Shown here piece after piece: positions 1-13,200 of a stretch of 64,000 nt of DNA; position 1 is the stretch's first letter; every line of letters starts with the position of its first letter. The notes below the pieces were generated by a model. That model worked only from the letters and a program-made list of their open reading frames with translations, did not search any database and was not told where the DNA came from. This stretch comes from Stichopus chloronotus (lineage: Eukaryota > Echinodermata > Holothuroidea > Aspidochirotida > Stichopodidae), in the NCBI GenBank assembly GCA_021234535.1, contig CM037840.1, forward strand, positions 3,504,565 through 3,568,564, read 5' to 3'. Position numbers and translations under genes: made by a program.

Positions 1-1990
1 TGCTCATTTCACAGTGTCGTATTAGATGCACTGTATAAAAATATTATTTATTAAACAATACGATAATATTGTATCCTTCACTGTCAGTAGCAAAGAGCGA
101 CCGTGAATTAACAGGCATGATTTCCGCATGCTGAATCAAATGATAGCCCAATTCAAGCGTATCGGTGCTTCAGTTTGATCTTCGATCTTCATATTGAATA
201 GCAATGTTGAAAGATAGGTTGGTCATTGGCTGGTATCTGATCATTCTAGACGGCTGTGATTTACAACTGTGACATTGCAAAAGAAGTAGAAAGACACGTA
301 GAAGAAAACTGACAACAAAATCCAGTTTCCATCGGATAAATATTTGGTCTATCTACACTTTTAGTTTGAATCCGATTGGCTTTAATTCCAGACTTCATTA
401 ACGGATCAAGTATAGTGGCATCTTAAATCAAGCCAAATTGTTGGATTTGGTTTTCCCTTCTTCACTTCACACCGTTAATCACTTATCACTTATACGCTAC
501 ATTTAAAGTATAGGACTACCAGTGATATTTCCTTTAATGAAAAAGAAAATCCTGTTATTTTCTTTTCGGCATTTCTGGAAATGCTTTGGGAATGTTTACT
601 CCTTTTGTGGGGAACTTATGGATTATCTCATATTTGCTTTCCTTAAAATAACATATTTGAGAATGCAATATGAGAATTAAAATAGGTAACTCTCACATCC
701 GCTCAAAAACATAAGGAGAAAAAGAGAGTGAGGGAGTGGATGGAATGAGAAGTGGAACCGGGGCGAGGAAGAAATGGTGAAAAAAAGCCTATGGCCTAAT
801 TAGAAGCAGTGAAGTGCAATTGGGAAGGAGATGCAACAGAAGCTTCTTCTTTTGAGGTAGCCTAATTTCCGCTGCAATTGTCTCTTTTATTCACCTTTTG
901 CAGATTCAATGGGATTAAAGGGTAGGAACTTAACATAAAAGGTCCATGTTGTCTACTCCGTTGTAAATTACCCATCGAAAAATTTTGTCTATAGCTATAG
1001 CATCGCCAGTCTTTATTCTTGAAAATCAGTTTTCAACTTCCGACCCGTTCCGATGCCTATCGCACTAGAAAAGTTTGATATTGTGTAACTTATTGAACAT
1101 GGATACACCCTCTGCAAACTTGCGAAAATCAGTGAAAATGGATAAAATGCAACAGTGAAATATAGCCTCCTGATCATTTTCGTCATTTGCATATGGCAAA
1201 GGTCTATGCCTTATTCTTATATACCAGTCTGTCTTGATTCCAAGGAGATAGCCAGTCTTTTCGATTTTTGAGACAGTGGTTTTGAGTTGATTGTTGGCAA
1301 CGAACCTCGCATCAAAGCTCTTTGCAATCCTTTTCAAAGACAAGCAGGTGTAAATGAAGATTACTTGGATGTCGCTAAAAATAAGATAAATCACACAAAA
1401 GTAAATCAACCCTCTAAGGTGTTCTCATCCCTTTATGAATTGAAAGTTATCACGCAGGAGGAAATCTAACAGGATTAGCATAACTTAACCGTCCTGTTGT
1501 ATCTCCTTCTCAATTGCAACTCCCTGCTAGAAGCCAGCGGAGAAATAATATTGTGTAACTTGGCACTTTACACATGAAATTAGTTAAGGTGGTAACATTT
1601 TGGGGAATAATACGAGGTTTACATCCCAGCGAGTACCTTTTAGTGTATTTCTAACTGTTTGGTCCATTAAAGTTGTGGGGAGTAGTGTTTAAGAATGTAT
1701 GATCCTTCTTCATTTTCTTTTGATATTTTTTTTATCAAACCTTCAGAAATTTTGGATACGTAAGCCAGTGGCATATTTTCGACATATTTTCCACAATGGA
1801 TATGGATAATCATGTATGCAAAAATGGCACTTAAGCAATATTCTGGAAGTGGGTATGAGATATTCTGTGGAATTTGACTTTCACTGACAATTGTTCAACT
1901 CATATTTAAAGAAAAAAAATATGTCTGTATAGTGAGCTACGTTTCATCTCATAATATGTTTATTCCGATTTGACCATGCGGTCAGGCACA
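1..1990. other. Non-coding stretch, nothing recognised
   Basis: AT-rich sequence with short random open frames on both strands. None has a recognisable motif, splice context or composition that suggests a gene. No repeat structure was noticed. Confidence 0.5.
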
Positions 1991-2029
1991 CCTCAGTTTA
2001 CCTTTATTGTTTTTCTTGCTGTGATTCGC

Positions 2030-2190
2030 GTCTGACTGACTAGCTATACTGATTCATTGACTGATTCATTGACTGACACATTGATTGACTGACTGACTGA
2101 CTGACTGAGTACACTGACTGACTGAGTACACTGACTGAATAAACTTACTGCATAAAGTGAAATAATAAACTGACTAACTGACCGACCAGC
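2030..2190. repeat. Degenerate CTGA tetranucleotide repeat
   Basis: CTGA/ACTG tetranucleotides recur through the stretch, with a nearly pure core around 2085-2108. Interspersed longer units of the form ACTGACTGAGTACACTG follow. The edges fade into related words such as GATTCATTGACTGA, so the array has diverged at both ends. Confidence 0.85.
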
Positions 2191-2199
2191 TGCTTAATT

Positions 2200-3700
2200 A
2201 CACATCAAACAAGGGGCAATACATTTCCCACGGGATAGTTTTCTACTTAGTGGTGAATATTTTGTGCTGCGTTGTTCTTATTTCCCTCCACACCGAACTC
2301 ATGCAGGAGAGATAATATTAATTTGGCCTCGACGTGACATTATATGCACACTCTAATATGTTTGAAAATCAGAACCTTGCGACTGCCAGACCATTTATAT
2401 TTGACTCGGAACATAGTAAATGCTTAACAGTCTTTCGTTTCAAGGCTCTTCACCAGTCCAATCTCCTCTCCTAGTTCATGTACTGTTTTTTATCTGTAAC
2501 ACACATACAACGTGAGTAAATGGAAGGTAACAGAACGTTTTAAAACGTGGATTGTGATGAAAGCCCTGCACAGCATTTCGACTGGTGGCGTGAGTCGCAC
2601 TCTAACATTTGGCGATTAAAGTCTTTTTTTTTTCTTTAATGTAACCAATTATTCTTCAATTGAAGTCTAAAGGGATGCTACTAACTATTCATTGTTGGAA
2701 GATAAAGAGAAAGTCATGTTTTCAGGAAGCCTAGAAAACACAAAATGGTTCAGATATATGAAAGTGAATTAAATGTATAGTGTAGGATTTTGAGCTTACC
2801 TAAGCCTTGCATCCAAAGGAGAGAACACACTGTACTGTGTCCTTACTGAGAGTGCATGCAAGTTCGTGCCATCCAAAATGTATGTTCGCCATCTCAGTCC
2901 AAGATTTGGGTGATATATAATTACTTCTAACAATGACATGACGCACACTATTAATTAAAGAAGTCAAACTTTCAACTTAATTTGCTACAGTTTTACAATC
3001 ATGAAGACATGGTTAGCACTTTAAATTTACTGGGGCTTCTATCATACTAAATTACAAACCGTATTTCATCATTTGTTCTATATACTTAACATCATAACCC
3101 CAAAAAGAAACTCCTGTAATTGTAGATTTTGTTTTACATAGTTACAACGACGGGTTTTCGTGTACTGACCTGAGCTGTCTATAAACAAACAACAGGGGGT
3201 TTAGGGTGGCAGCATTTCGAGGCATTACCTTTGGCACTCTTATAAAGGATGCAAAATGTTCATCATGAACCCACTAACTTTGAAAGGCTGTTTCCTGGAC
3301 GAAAGGTTGCTTTTGTAACATTGGTGAATATTAGTGAAACTTAATGCTTGTAGTTTCCATTTAATGTACCACTGACAAATCTTGCAGTTGCATCTATCTT
3401 CAATCAAGTATCTCCTTTGGGAATTTATCGTCCAGACAAGCTTCGTGAATGTATCATGTTGCTGTTTGTTGTTGTTTAATGTTAAAGAGTATAATTTACG
3501 ATCAAATCGAATATGGCAGAAAATGCCCACGTCCTATTCAATAACGTTGTGACACTATTCCGATGTCAACTGGTCCCTCTGTTACAATTTCGACGATTAT
3601 TACAATACATTGCAAGATTTGACGGTAACATTACTCGGTTTAATTTCGTGTCTATTTCTAATGGTAATCGTTGCTAAGTAACCAATACTGAGAGAAATGT
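2200..3700. other. Non-coding stretch, nothing recognised
   Basis: No credible coding exon, RNA gene or repeat was seen. A 96-codon frame on the minus strand (3240-3530) has no recognisable motif and is probably chance. Confidence 0.45.
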
Positions 3701-3709
3701 CTACATATC

Positions 3710-4594
3710 CAGTGGCCGCGCCAGAATGTCAGACTTGGGGGGGGGGGGGGTAACTGAGGGCAGAGGAAAATGTTGGGGGGCAAAGATTTTCACGCGCAGC
3801 GCGAAACCGAGCGCGAATCGCGTGGCCGTGCGGGTGGGGTCCAGCCTTAGGGCCTCTGGTGGGGTTCAGGGGCAAAGCCCCGGCGGGGACCAGGGGGCGA
3901 AGCCCCCGGAAGCTCTGAGGTTTTAGCTTATCTCTGGGTGAAAAATTAAGTCCCCAGACAGGTGTATTACTTATTTTTATATTATTTCTTTTTTCGGTTG
4001 TCCGTACTCCAAGGTTCCCAACTTTTTTCTTTGAGAGTACCATTTCACATTTACGCGGTGCCAGTGAGTACACACACAAACACACACAAACACATAGACT
4101 ACATACACTGCCATTCATGTTACTTTATTCTATAGAAATGTGTAGGACTTACCAATAGTAATAAAAAGTGAGGCCTACTATTAACACATTTATTATGATG
4201 CAGCCAACGACATTCCTATATTTAAGAAAACAACGACATTCCTACATTTAGGAACACAACCACCTACCCGCCCTTCCCTTATGCTGGACGGTAAACATTC
4301 CAGAGAAAATTGGTCGGACCAGGCTGGCCTACTGTTGAAGTGGCTACGGGCATGATATGAAAACTGGCAGCCTGTGTAACATAAATTAAGCATTTATCAA
4401 TCATGGTTCCCCGGAAGCTGTTCTTATTCAGTCCAATGCCAATACATAGTTTTGTGATTAACTTAATTTTGGATGAGTGCAAGATCTGATTGGGAAGGGT
4501 GAGAGCAACTGGGGGAACAATCTGGGGGGCAAGGAAACAATCTGGAGGGGCAAATGCCCACTCATCCCCCCCCCCCCCCGTAGCGCCGCCACTG
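3710..4594. mobile_element. Non-autonomous hAT-like DNA transposon, 885 bp
   Basis: The left end begins CAGTGGCCGCGCCAG and the right end, read in reverse complement, begins CAGTGGCGGCGCTACG. Both ends run into long G tracts (C tract on the plus strand at 4566-4579). Flanking 8-mers are TACATATC (3702-3709) and TATATATC (4595-4602), matching at 7 of 8 positions. An 8-bp target duplication plus CAGTG-type ends is the hAT superfamily signature. The interior carries GC-rich mini-palindromes such as GGGGCAAAGCCCC and GGGGGCGAAGCCCCC near 3870-3910, and a CA/AAAC repeat near 4069-4096. Frames inside it follow the G/C runs and encode nothing recognisable, so it would need a transposase supplied in trans. 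Confidence 0.8.
4069..4096. repeat. CA-rich microsatellite inside the hAT-like element
   Basis: Short imperfect (CA)n/(CACACAAA)n tract within the transposon at 3710-4594. Confidence 0.8.
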
Positions 4595-4602
4595 TATATA
4601 TC

Positions 4603-5950
4603 CATGGTATGCGCCGTATAAGTGGTGCATTGGGACAACCATATGGGTACATTCGGACAGTCATGGAGAAACAACGGATCAGTACCGTGCCCCATAAAAA
4701 CAAAAAGTTGACAATGCTGTGTAGCCTCAGCAACTTTCTGCCAAATTAAACACTAGCACTGAATGCACTTGCATTTACAATAACCTTCAATGGCGTAAGA
4801 ATTTGTACGCTGGTCTACATCACCCGACATCTTTCACTGTCACAGGCATGCATAGAAATGACATTTAATTGTAGGAGGGTCATTGGAGCTAGCTTCTTGA
4901 GAGCATTAAGCATTAATGATTTATGTTCTAAATGGCTGTTTATCAAAGTTATTTCGTTTTTCATTTTATTGACCTCGTCTCCACAAATATAAATACAAAT
5001 CAGACGTACACTATCAAATGAAGACATGATACTAGAACAAACAAAAAGTTTAAGGGGCTAGTAACCTATGGAGTGAGGAAACAAAATGACAAACAGGGAG
5101 AAAAGCAAAAGAAGGGTAAACAGGAAAAGAAATAACACAGATAAAACAAGAATGGAAGTAGGTTGACATGCAGATGTAGAGGAAGCTATTATTTCCCCAC
5201 TTGGTAACTTTTGACAAAGGTCTTTTAACTGTTGTATCAAAGGTCAATTCATTTCCACACACTGTGTGCTACTGCAGCTGAGATCAAAAAACAGATATGC
5301 CCAGAATGTACTTAAACCATGTTCACAGATATACCAGGTACGTCTTTACATGTGCAACTGATACTGCTCGAGAAGTGTACATGCTCAGTCTGCGACGTTC
5401 ACTGCCAAAACGAAAATGATTTATCTCTTTAGAGGGACAGCGTAGTTTCACCCAATGGTCGTATACATTAATATGTTAAACGAAAATGAACATTGAAACT
5501 GTTACTCACTGTTGTTGCATGACTAGAAGAATATAAGCTTGTTGTTATTTCTCTTTGTCTCAGTATATTGTCATATGGGGTATTTTCTACAATTTTCTAG
5601 TTTTTAGTATGTTTAACAAGAATTTTGTATGGAACAATAAGAATGTGGTAGTCACATATGGGCTCACTGCTTTCCCTGCCCTTGATAAATTGTCGAAACC
5701 AATGAAAGTAATACATAAGTATGCTGTAGTTATGCTGTACGTAGGAATCTGTACAATTAGTTGATTGTTAAGGGCAGCAAACGGAAATCGATTTACAACC
5801 AAAAGTCATTGACAGACGGCACACCGTTTACCACTTCCGCTGCAAGTTCGACCCCTGGATTTCTCATCACGGGAATTGGGTTGCAGAAAAAATTCCATTC
5901 GTTTCGAGACTCGCTTTGCTTTAATAGCACAGTGGAACGAGAATGTCGAA
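4603..5950. other. Non-coding stretch, nothing recognised
   Basis: Several 60-90 codon frames occur on both strands, but none shows family motifs or convincing splice structure. Confidence 0.45.
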
Positions 5951-5952
5951 TA

Positions 5953-6715
5953 CTTGGGATAGGTAGATGGACCAGGGAGGTGCAATCACACCTCCTTGGA
6001 TGAACATCGTAAGGAACCAAGGATTTGAATTTATCATGGGATAGCCTGATGAATATTGTGAGGAATCATGTGATTTTATCATGAAGTAGCTAGGAGAACA
6101 TTGCTAGAACTTTATCATTAACTGTAAAAGGTGTATGAACGTTGCAAGGAATCACAATTATTTCTTTTATGTAATGGGGTAGCTAGATGAATATTGTAAT
6201 TAAGTGATTTTATCACGGGATACCGACATGAACATTGTAAGAATGTTACTCTTAACAGTGATAGGTTGAGGAACATTGCAAGGGATGTAATTTTAACCAG
6301 GGATATCTAAAGTAACATTTCAAGAATGTGATTTTAACCTGGAAAAACTAGATGAACATATCAAGTATGTGATTTTATTAACTGTGATAAATAGATGAAC
6401 ATTGTAAGGTTGTGATTTTAACCTTTGATAAGTAGAACATTGCAATGATATTTACCTGGATAGATAGGTGAGCATTACAAGTACATGTGTGTGTGTGTGT
6501 TTACCTGAAGTATTTAAAGGAACTAGCAAGAATGTGATTCTTACCCGGGATAGGTAGAGAAACATTGCAGGTAAATCATTTTACGTGGGATGTGCTGACT
6601 GCATTTCAAATATGTGACTTATTTATCTGGGTTAGGTATGTGAAAGTTTCAAGCATGCGATTTTTACCTGTGATAGGGTTCTGACCTGAGGTAGAATAAC
6701 ACCACAAGGATATAT
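5953..6715. repeat. Highly diverged minisatellite, about 16 units of roughly 40-50 bp
   Basis: Blocks of the form GATGAACATTGYAAG, then AATGTGATTTTA, then ACCTGGGATAGGTA recur about every 40-50 bp. Copies of the GAACATTG-type block start near 6002, 6047, 6092, 6134, 6187, 6230, 6268, 6312, 6351, 6394, 6433, 6470, 6520, 6560, 6597 and 6640. Units vary in length and have diverged heavily, which points to an old tandem array. A short TG microsatellite (about 6486-6500) has grown inside one unit. Confidence 0.75.
5972..5999. repeat. Short hairpin at the start of the minisatellite
   Basis: The arms CCAGGGAGGTG and CACCTCCTTGG pair at 10 of 11 positions around a 6-base loop. It lies at the left edge of the minisatellite. 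No function can be assigned. Confidence 0.6.
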
Positions 6716-8087
6716 TTTATCACACGAAATGGGGAGTACGTTGGTCATGATTACTACCGTATAGCACAATAAAACACAGTAATGTACAATATTGTAATTT
6801 TGAATATAAGTTTAAACGTTCAAAATCAGCAAACAATTTGATTATAAGATTGTATTTGTTATTCTATTGAAAATTTGGTACAAAGAGACGTTTCTTCTTT
6901 ATGTGAATGAAAATGCGATTGGGTTCCAGGTCTGAGCATAGAAATGACGTAAACTGAAATAAAAGAGAGAATGAGGACGGGGGAGGAGTGGCGAGAGGGA
7001 GAGCTGAAAAAAAAAAAAGATCCCAAAGTAATTGATTTATCTTCCTTCCAAAAAATGTATATAACTCATACTCAGTATTTAGCGCCCCAACTTACTCAAC
7101 ATTTATGGCATCTGTAAAAGGATTTACATTTGACCAGGTGGGGGTACACCAAAGAGATTAAAGATATTAACCTTGGTACGCCCCATAACAGCCATCTTCA
7201 CAGAAACAATTATTTTATTTTAGTCAATAAATTGACATCACTGAAGTTCTCATTTGGTCAAAAATGTATAACTGTATGTTTCCCATCTGGATAAAAAAAG
7301 TGTCTGAAAGGATACAGTCACAAAATGCAGCTTCTTGTCATTGATTGCACTTCATTTATATTATTTCATCAAAGTATAGTGAAATTGTTTGGTAAATTAA
7401 CAATGATTCGACAGTGTCTGAACTGTAAGTTTGCTCCATGAGTACAAATTTGTTCTTTTTTAAGATGTGACTAATGTAGTGAGTATTGCTTTAAAATCCA
7501 TGAGAAGCCCCAATCCCCGGCAAAAAAGAAAAAAGAAAAGAAAAATACAACTTTCCTGATAGACGTGTGTACAGGGTGATATTTGCTGAAGGTTTCTCTG
7601 ATTCCTGAACATTGAAAGTTTGGTAATCTCATTTTCAATCTTCGATGAGGATTACATCCAAGGTGCAGTTGTGAATGGTTCCTTTGCGTGCCTCGATGTA
7701 GCTCAATAACCAGACAATAGGGTACCAACATGCTTCCGGGGCAGAATAATTGCACCGCCTCTGTTATGACCATGACACCTTTCTGTATGAATACATGAGC
7801 TTTCAAAGGCTGGCGACGTACGAAAGTTTGGTAACACAGAACGACAAAAAAAAAAGATCTCTTTCACAGGGATATGAAGAAAGCAAGCACTCAATCGGTC
7901 GGTTAGAAACGATGACTCACTCAGAAAAATGATTTAGTGTGCAAATACAGTTATGTTCCGATATATACATATGTGTGTGTCTTAAGATGTGGTCCTTGTA
8001 GGGGAATGTTTCCATCGGCGAAGACATTTTCAATAATTTTACCTCGAAGGTTGTGAACTTGTTACTACGGCATTGCAATCATGCCAC
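6716..8087. other. Non-coding stretch, nothing recognised
   Basis: AT-rich with short A runs and a purine-rich patch near 6960-7020. No coding or RNA feature was recognised. Confidence 0.45.
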
Positions 8088-8278
<191 letters not shown>

Positions 8279-8699
8279 CTACAAGCTTGTTTCTTAAGAA
8301 ACTTTAATACTCTCAGTCTTAAGGATGTAAGCTTTGTGTGAGCTGGAAGGGCAGTATCAGCTTTTTTATTTAAGTTCTAGCCTGGATTAAAATACCACAA
8401 TAGGTGCTTCTCTCCATGTTTGCAAGCTGATCCCAACTCGTTTCTATTGTTCATGCTGGCCATGTCTGGCTTAAATATACATACAGAAAGGCTTATGATA
8501 CGTAAAAGGGGAAATAGAAAAAAAAAAACAACAACAGCAAACATTCCACAAGCTTGGATTGAATGAATAATGCCGCAAGATATCTAAACGAATGTCTAAC
8601 AAATTCTGTCCTGTATTTTGGCAAGATGTGTGGATTTGTTAGGTTTCTGTAAGAATTTTAGAGACTTCGTAGTGCAGGGTACGGTTGGTGATTTTTTTT

Positions 8700-9190
8700 T
8701 TTTTTGTCATTGTTAATCTTATTTGCAATCCTTACAAATCAGCTTTTGCAGCAGCATTGACTTTTGCTAAAAGTGGGTTGAACTCAAAATTAAAAGTAGT
8801 TGATGTATATTTAAGAAATTTGAGTCCATCTTTGCCTTTTGTGATACAACATGGTTCCACTCAGGCAATGCGTAAGTCATGTGCTTCAAAATGATGGCAT
8901 TGAAGACATTTTCCCTAGCATTTCGATGGAAAAAGGCTGCAACATAAGGTGGACTAAAAACTATGCAATATCTGTCAAGTTAACACCTTTGATATGTGAC
9001 AAAAATATAAAACTGTCATCTATATGAACACCTAAGTATTCAGTTGGTGAGGTTCGAGGCACCTTTGATACTTCAACAGTACTACCTTGCGATTTTGACT
9101 GTCCTAGAACTTGTTCAAGATTTTTGTTTGCAAAGCACATTTCTTCGTCATCATAAATCAAACATAACCTTGCTATTTATGTAACTCATT
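8700..9190 (-). pseudogene. Degenerate LINE reverse-transcriptase fragment
   Basis: On the minus strand, 8961-9161 reads IYDDEEMCFANKNLEQVLGQ and, further on, EYLGVHIDDSFIFLSHI. This is the layout of a non-LTR reverse transcriptase around the catalytic Y-x-D-D box (here IYDD) and the following Y-L-G-V-x-I-D block. Continuing downstream in another minus frame (about 8940-8800) gives FFHRNAREN and KHMTYALPEW, resembling the post-catalytic thumb region of these elements. At least one frameshift separates the pieces. Neither the 5' endonuclease region nor a 3' tail was found, so this is an old internal fragment. Family assignment within LINEs is uncertain. Confidence 0.7.
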
Positions 9191-9970
9191 AACGCAAAAA
9201 ATCATTCTATCTAACAAATAAATTTTAAAAACATGTGCTAGAAATTGCAAATGGTTTCCCAACTCGGTTGTGAGACAGCCTGTGACATACATAAGAATTG
9301 TGACTCAACAGAAGGTTATTCGAGCTGCGCTACCTTGGGTTGCTTACATTAACCTTGGTCGTGCATCATATTACCATTAGTACAAGGTCCAACGTTGCTT
9401 AACCTTTATCTGTTTATCTAGGAGATTGTCATGGACGTCTGCTGCAAGTTAAGAACCTCTCAAATATTGTCGGGTTGTAAATAATTAGGAAGACTGGAAT
9501 CGTCGACAAATTATATAATAAATCCTATTAAATAAATCTTCCACTTTTCTAGCCACTAATTAACACTATAAACGTTTAACTCTGCACCTTCAAGTGTTTG
9601 CCTATTACTTGTTTGTTGTGATTGTTTTCTTTCAATGGCTAATGTCCTACTTGCTCGGGGGAGGGGGAAACGACAATGAACATTGTTTAAAAAAACAGTC
9701 ATAACTGATAATATCTTTGAAAAGTCCCACGATGTCCTCTTGTCAACTAGTTATAAGCATTCCACGAATGGTCGGAATGAAATTGCGTTTATTCATCAGA
9801 AAGGTGGCGCTATCAAATATTATCAGACTCATGCTAAACTGCTACCACGTCGAATCCTCTTGTTGGTTTTCCGGTTTTCGTAAGCTTTCAAACAGGTCGG
9901 TATTCACCGTCAGTCAAACAGGGAGTCGCCAGAGCACGATGGTGACATCGCGATCCGACTTTGCATTAAC
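9191..9970. other. Non-coding stretch, nothing recognised
   Basis: Two overlapping short plus-strand frames (9683-10037) run into the MITE that follows and show no motif; they are likely chance. Confidence 0.45.
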
Positions 9971-10241
9971 TACACTCACAAAACGTACCGGTAAAATAAG
10001 AACTCCATACACTGTGTATATAACAATAATTGCATAACATTAATCATATGTAAAATTTATGGAGTTCTTATTTTACATAGTTTAGGTAAACAGTATATGT
10101 AAATTCTACATAATTTTGGTAAATTTTACTTCATTTTAGTAAAATTGTTATATACACAATGTAAGACTTACATTAACTGTGTGTAAAATTTTACCTAAAA
10201 GTTATGTAGTTCTTATTTTACCGTTACGTTTTGTGAGTGTA
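9971..10241. mobile_element. MITE with about 39-bp terminal inverted repeats and TA flanks
   Basis: The left end TACACTCACAAAACGTACCG continues as GTAAAATAAGAACTCCATA. The reverse complement of the right end matches it at 37 of 39 positions. Counting the outer TA as the target duplication, the element starts and ends CACTCACAAAACG. Subterminal blocks (TGTGTATATAACAAT near 10013 and its reverse complement near 10146) also pair, so the inverted repeats were once longer and the left arm probably has a deletion. A further inverted copy of the GTAAAATAAGAACT block lies at about 10048-10066. There is no coding capacity. TA duplication fits Tc1/mariner-type or other TA-targeting transposases; the parent family is unknown. 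Confidence 0.85.
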
Positions 10242-13200
10242 CATATGATCCACCTCTTTCAAGATTCGAATCACCTCTGTAGGCTTTTACGATATATTGT
10301 GATTCAAATTTATTTCGCATATCAGTTTTAACCATACGTGAAGCTACAATAGTTATATTAATATACAATAGTTATATAATAATAATAACAAAAAATAATG
10401 ACAACAACAACAATAATAATATTGATACTTATTGATATAAAAGCTCGTAGACCGAACCTGGTAATCATAGACGTAAAAACGTAGGAAGGACTGACAATTG
10501 ATTTCGCAATACCCAATGACTAATACATTGTCAAGAAGGAAAATGAAAAAGTAGACAAAGTAGCAAGATTTGAAAGTAGAATACAGAGACTGTGGAACGT
10601 CAAAACAAGGGTAATCCCTGTAGTAATCGGTTTAAAAATACAACACATCCCTGGTAAACACAAATTGCAACAACTCACAAAGAGAGCACTACTTACTATT
10701 GTCCACATCCTCAGAAGGATGCTCGATCTCCAGAGTCTGGGTATGATCGGGAGATCAGAGTTAAAACACATAGCAACGTAGAAGTTCAGTAAGAAAAATA
10801 AATAAATAATGGTTACATTATTAATAATTATGTAATTATACAAGGCAATACAGAAAAACGTTTGCATGTATGGTGATCATAAAAAGCAATCACAAATATA
10901 ACAATAGAGAAACAAAGAGATACAAGGAAATGCTCAAAATTGCCAATGAAATAGTGAAACGAAGTAGGACTGTTCTTACTGATTAAGTTTTCGGACTTCT
11001 AGAAGGAGTGTCACAACTTTTTTTCCTTGACATCAACTTTCCAAATGGCAGAACATTAACTAAGAAGTAACGTATTGGCACATACATTTCGGTGGCATGG
11101 CTTCTAAAACATGTTAGTGCTTGTAGTTTCAGTTACTGAGCACACTTAATTTGGCGATAATTGATTCGTTGAGAAGCCTCTAAGGTTTTGCTTTTCTAGG
11201 GAGCAAATTCAGTAACATACTTTGTATAATTTACGTAATCTGAGCAAGGATCAAACGTCAAGGAAACGTCCCCAATAATTAGATCTGATCCTTTTCTCCC
11301 GGTCTCTCAAATTCACTGCACTACGTGTTTTGCTTTACATTACTTTAATTAAAGGAAAAGACAATTAAAAGTACATTATCTCTTTATCTGGTCTTTTTTT
11401 TTTGGTATTTTTTACTTTTACGTTTCAAGTTCTCAGACAGGTCATTGCAATTGGTTGAAGTAGAATGTTACAAAACAATAGACCAATAAAACAAACGGAT
11501 TCGCCTCATATTAAAGGGAAATAGGGCGTTTGGAATATACCACTTTGGCGGATAAAGAAAAAGGTTTTAAACATTGTTAAACCATTCAGGCTCGTCAGTA
11601 AACATCTACAAAAGCTCCATCTCCTCAAAACGATATGTATGTGATGATAAACGGAAGATGCATCATTTGAATTTTGAAAAGTTTGGGTTAAGAAATTACT
11701 GTTGAGCAAGAAATAACTGCATTTCTATCGGTGGGAAACTCATATTTTGAACAGCCTGAAGGCTACTGTCCTTCCTTATTTTGAATAATCTATCATTCTA
11801 TGTCCACAAACATTGGTTTTTAAAAGTATTGTTGTTTCCTAAGAAACAAACAACTTAAATCCCTTGAATGCATTTTGCAAACATATGGTAAACGTGACAG
11901 CTTCTTCATATAAATATGGTGAATGCTATTCTACGTCATTTGTACCGAGGACCTTGTAATCGAACTCTCCCTGTGATTGTGTTCAATGTACTTGTGCTCA
12001 TTTGTAAGACATTCGCATTCATATTCAAGTCATTTGAATTAACTTTTGTCTAGAAACATGTACTTGAATCATACCTGTTCATCAGGGTTCTAAGTGTATT
12101 CGTAGGATGTTCCCTGCTCATTCGACATAAACATTTGTACTAGGTCACATTCAATTGTTAATATTGCCATCATTATTATTATTCTGCTCTCGCAGTCCTT
12201 GCTCGTTGTCTAGTCTCCAAAAGCTTTCCTTCGTAGTTGTCGAAGCGATGTTTACATTAAGTATTACAGTACTCGCTCTTCCATTGGTTACAAATGGCCA
12301 ACCACCCGAAACGCTATTGGCCAGTGAATGTGATTGGTCAAAATACTTTCCTTTCAATACTTAAATCACGAGTTCATTTTTTTTTACTCAAGCTTCCTCC
12401 AAAAATGTGCAACTTTTGTAAACTGGATGGGGCCAGATTTGTCAAATACTAATTAGTAAGAAACAGTTGTATGACAAAGGTGGGTCCTTCCCTGAGATGA
12501 ATCACAAATGCTTAGATTTAAAGCCTTTTCGACTGCATCCCCGAATATCCTCTCTCCGGTGTTCTCATGCCTTAAAGACAAAACTCATCACAGCTTTGAA
12601 ACTAATTGTTTTATTGTCAAATAGAGGCTCTTTAAAGGCTGTAATGCATCACCTCAGACAGTTTCAATTCTCCCAACCACCAACGTTTAGTCCCTCCCTC
12701 AACCTGTCTGAAATTCCTCCACATGTGTAATCAAAACAATGGATCCCTTTGTACGCTGTGTAATACGAGCTGCTCTGCATCTTTCGATTTTGCTGTCAAT
12801 CAAAGAGTACTGTAACTTAGAACCAGTTGGGAATTTTGCTTTCCGGGAAGTAAAAATATAGCTTAGGGTGATGCAATACAACCTTTAAGGGGGGGGGGGG
12901 GTTCCTGTGTATTATATCAAAATGGGTACGTCTATCTACTGTCCGGCATCTCGATAGGTGTAATGGTGGACTAGAGAACCGTCTTCTTGATTATGTGGAT
13001 ATCACCCATTTACGTCGAGTAACGCAATTCGATCATTGCATGTACTTGTGGGGCCTGTTTGATAAAATGTGTTGCTTACTTTACATCATCTATACCTAGC
13101 TGGTCACGTCGTCCCCTCTTCATCGAGCGCTGCTTCATTAGCTCCGGTGTAGTCCATGCATCCTGTGAATGTTTCTTCAAAGGTTTTTGATGTTGTTCTC

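Noticed and set aside
3729..4118. 129-codon minus-strand frame with Cys/Val and Pro runs
   Set aside because: It lies inside the hAT-like element and only translates CA, G and GC-palindrome repeats.
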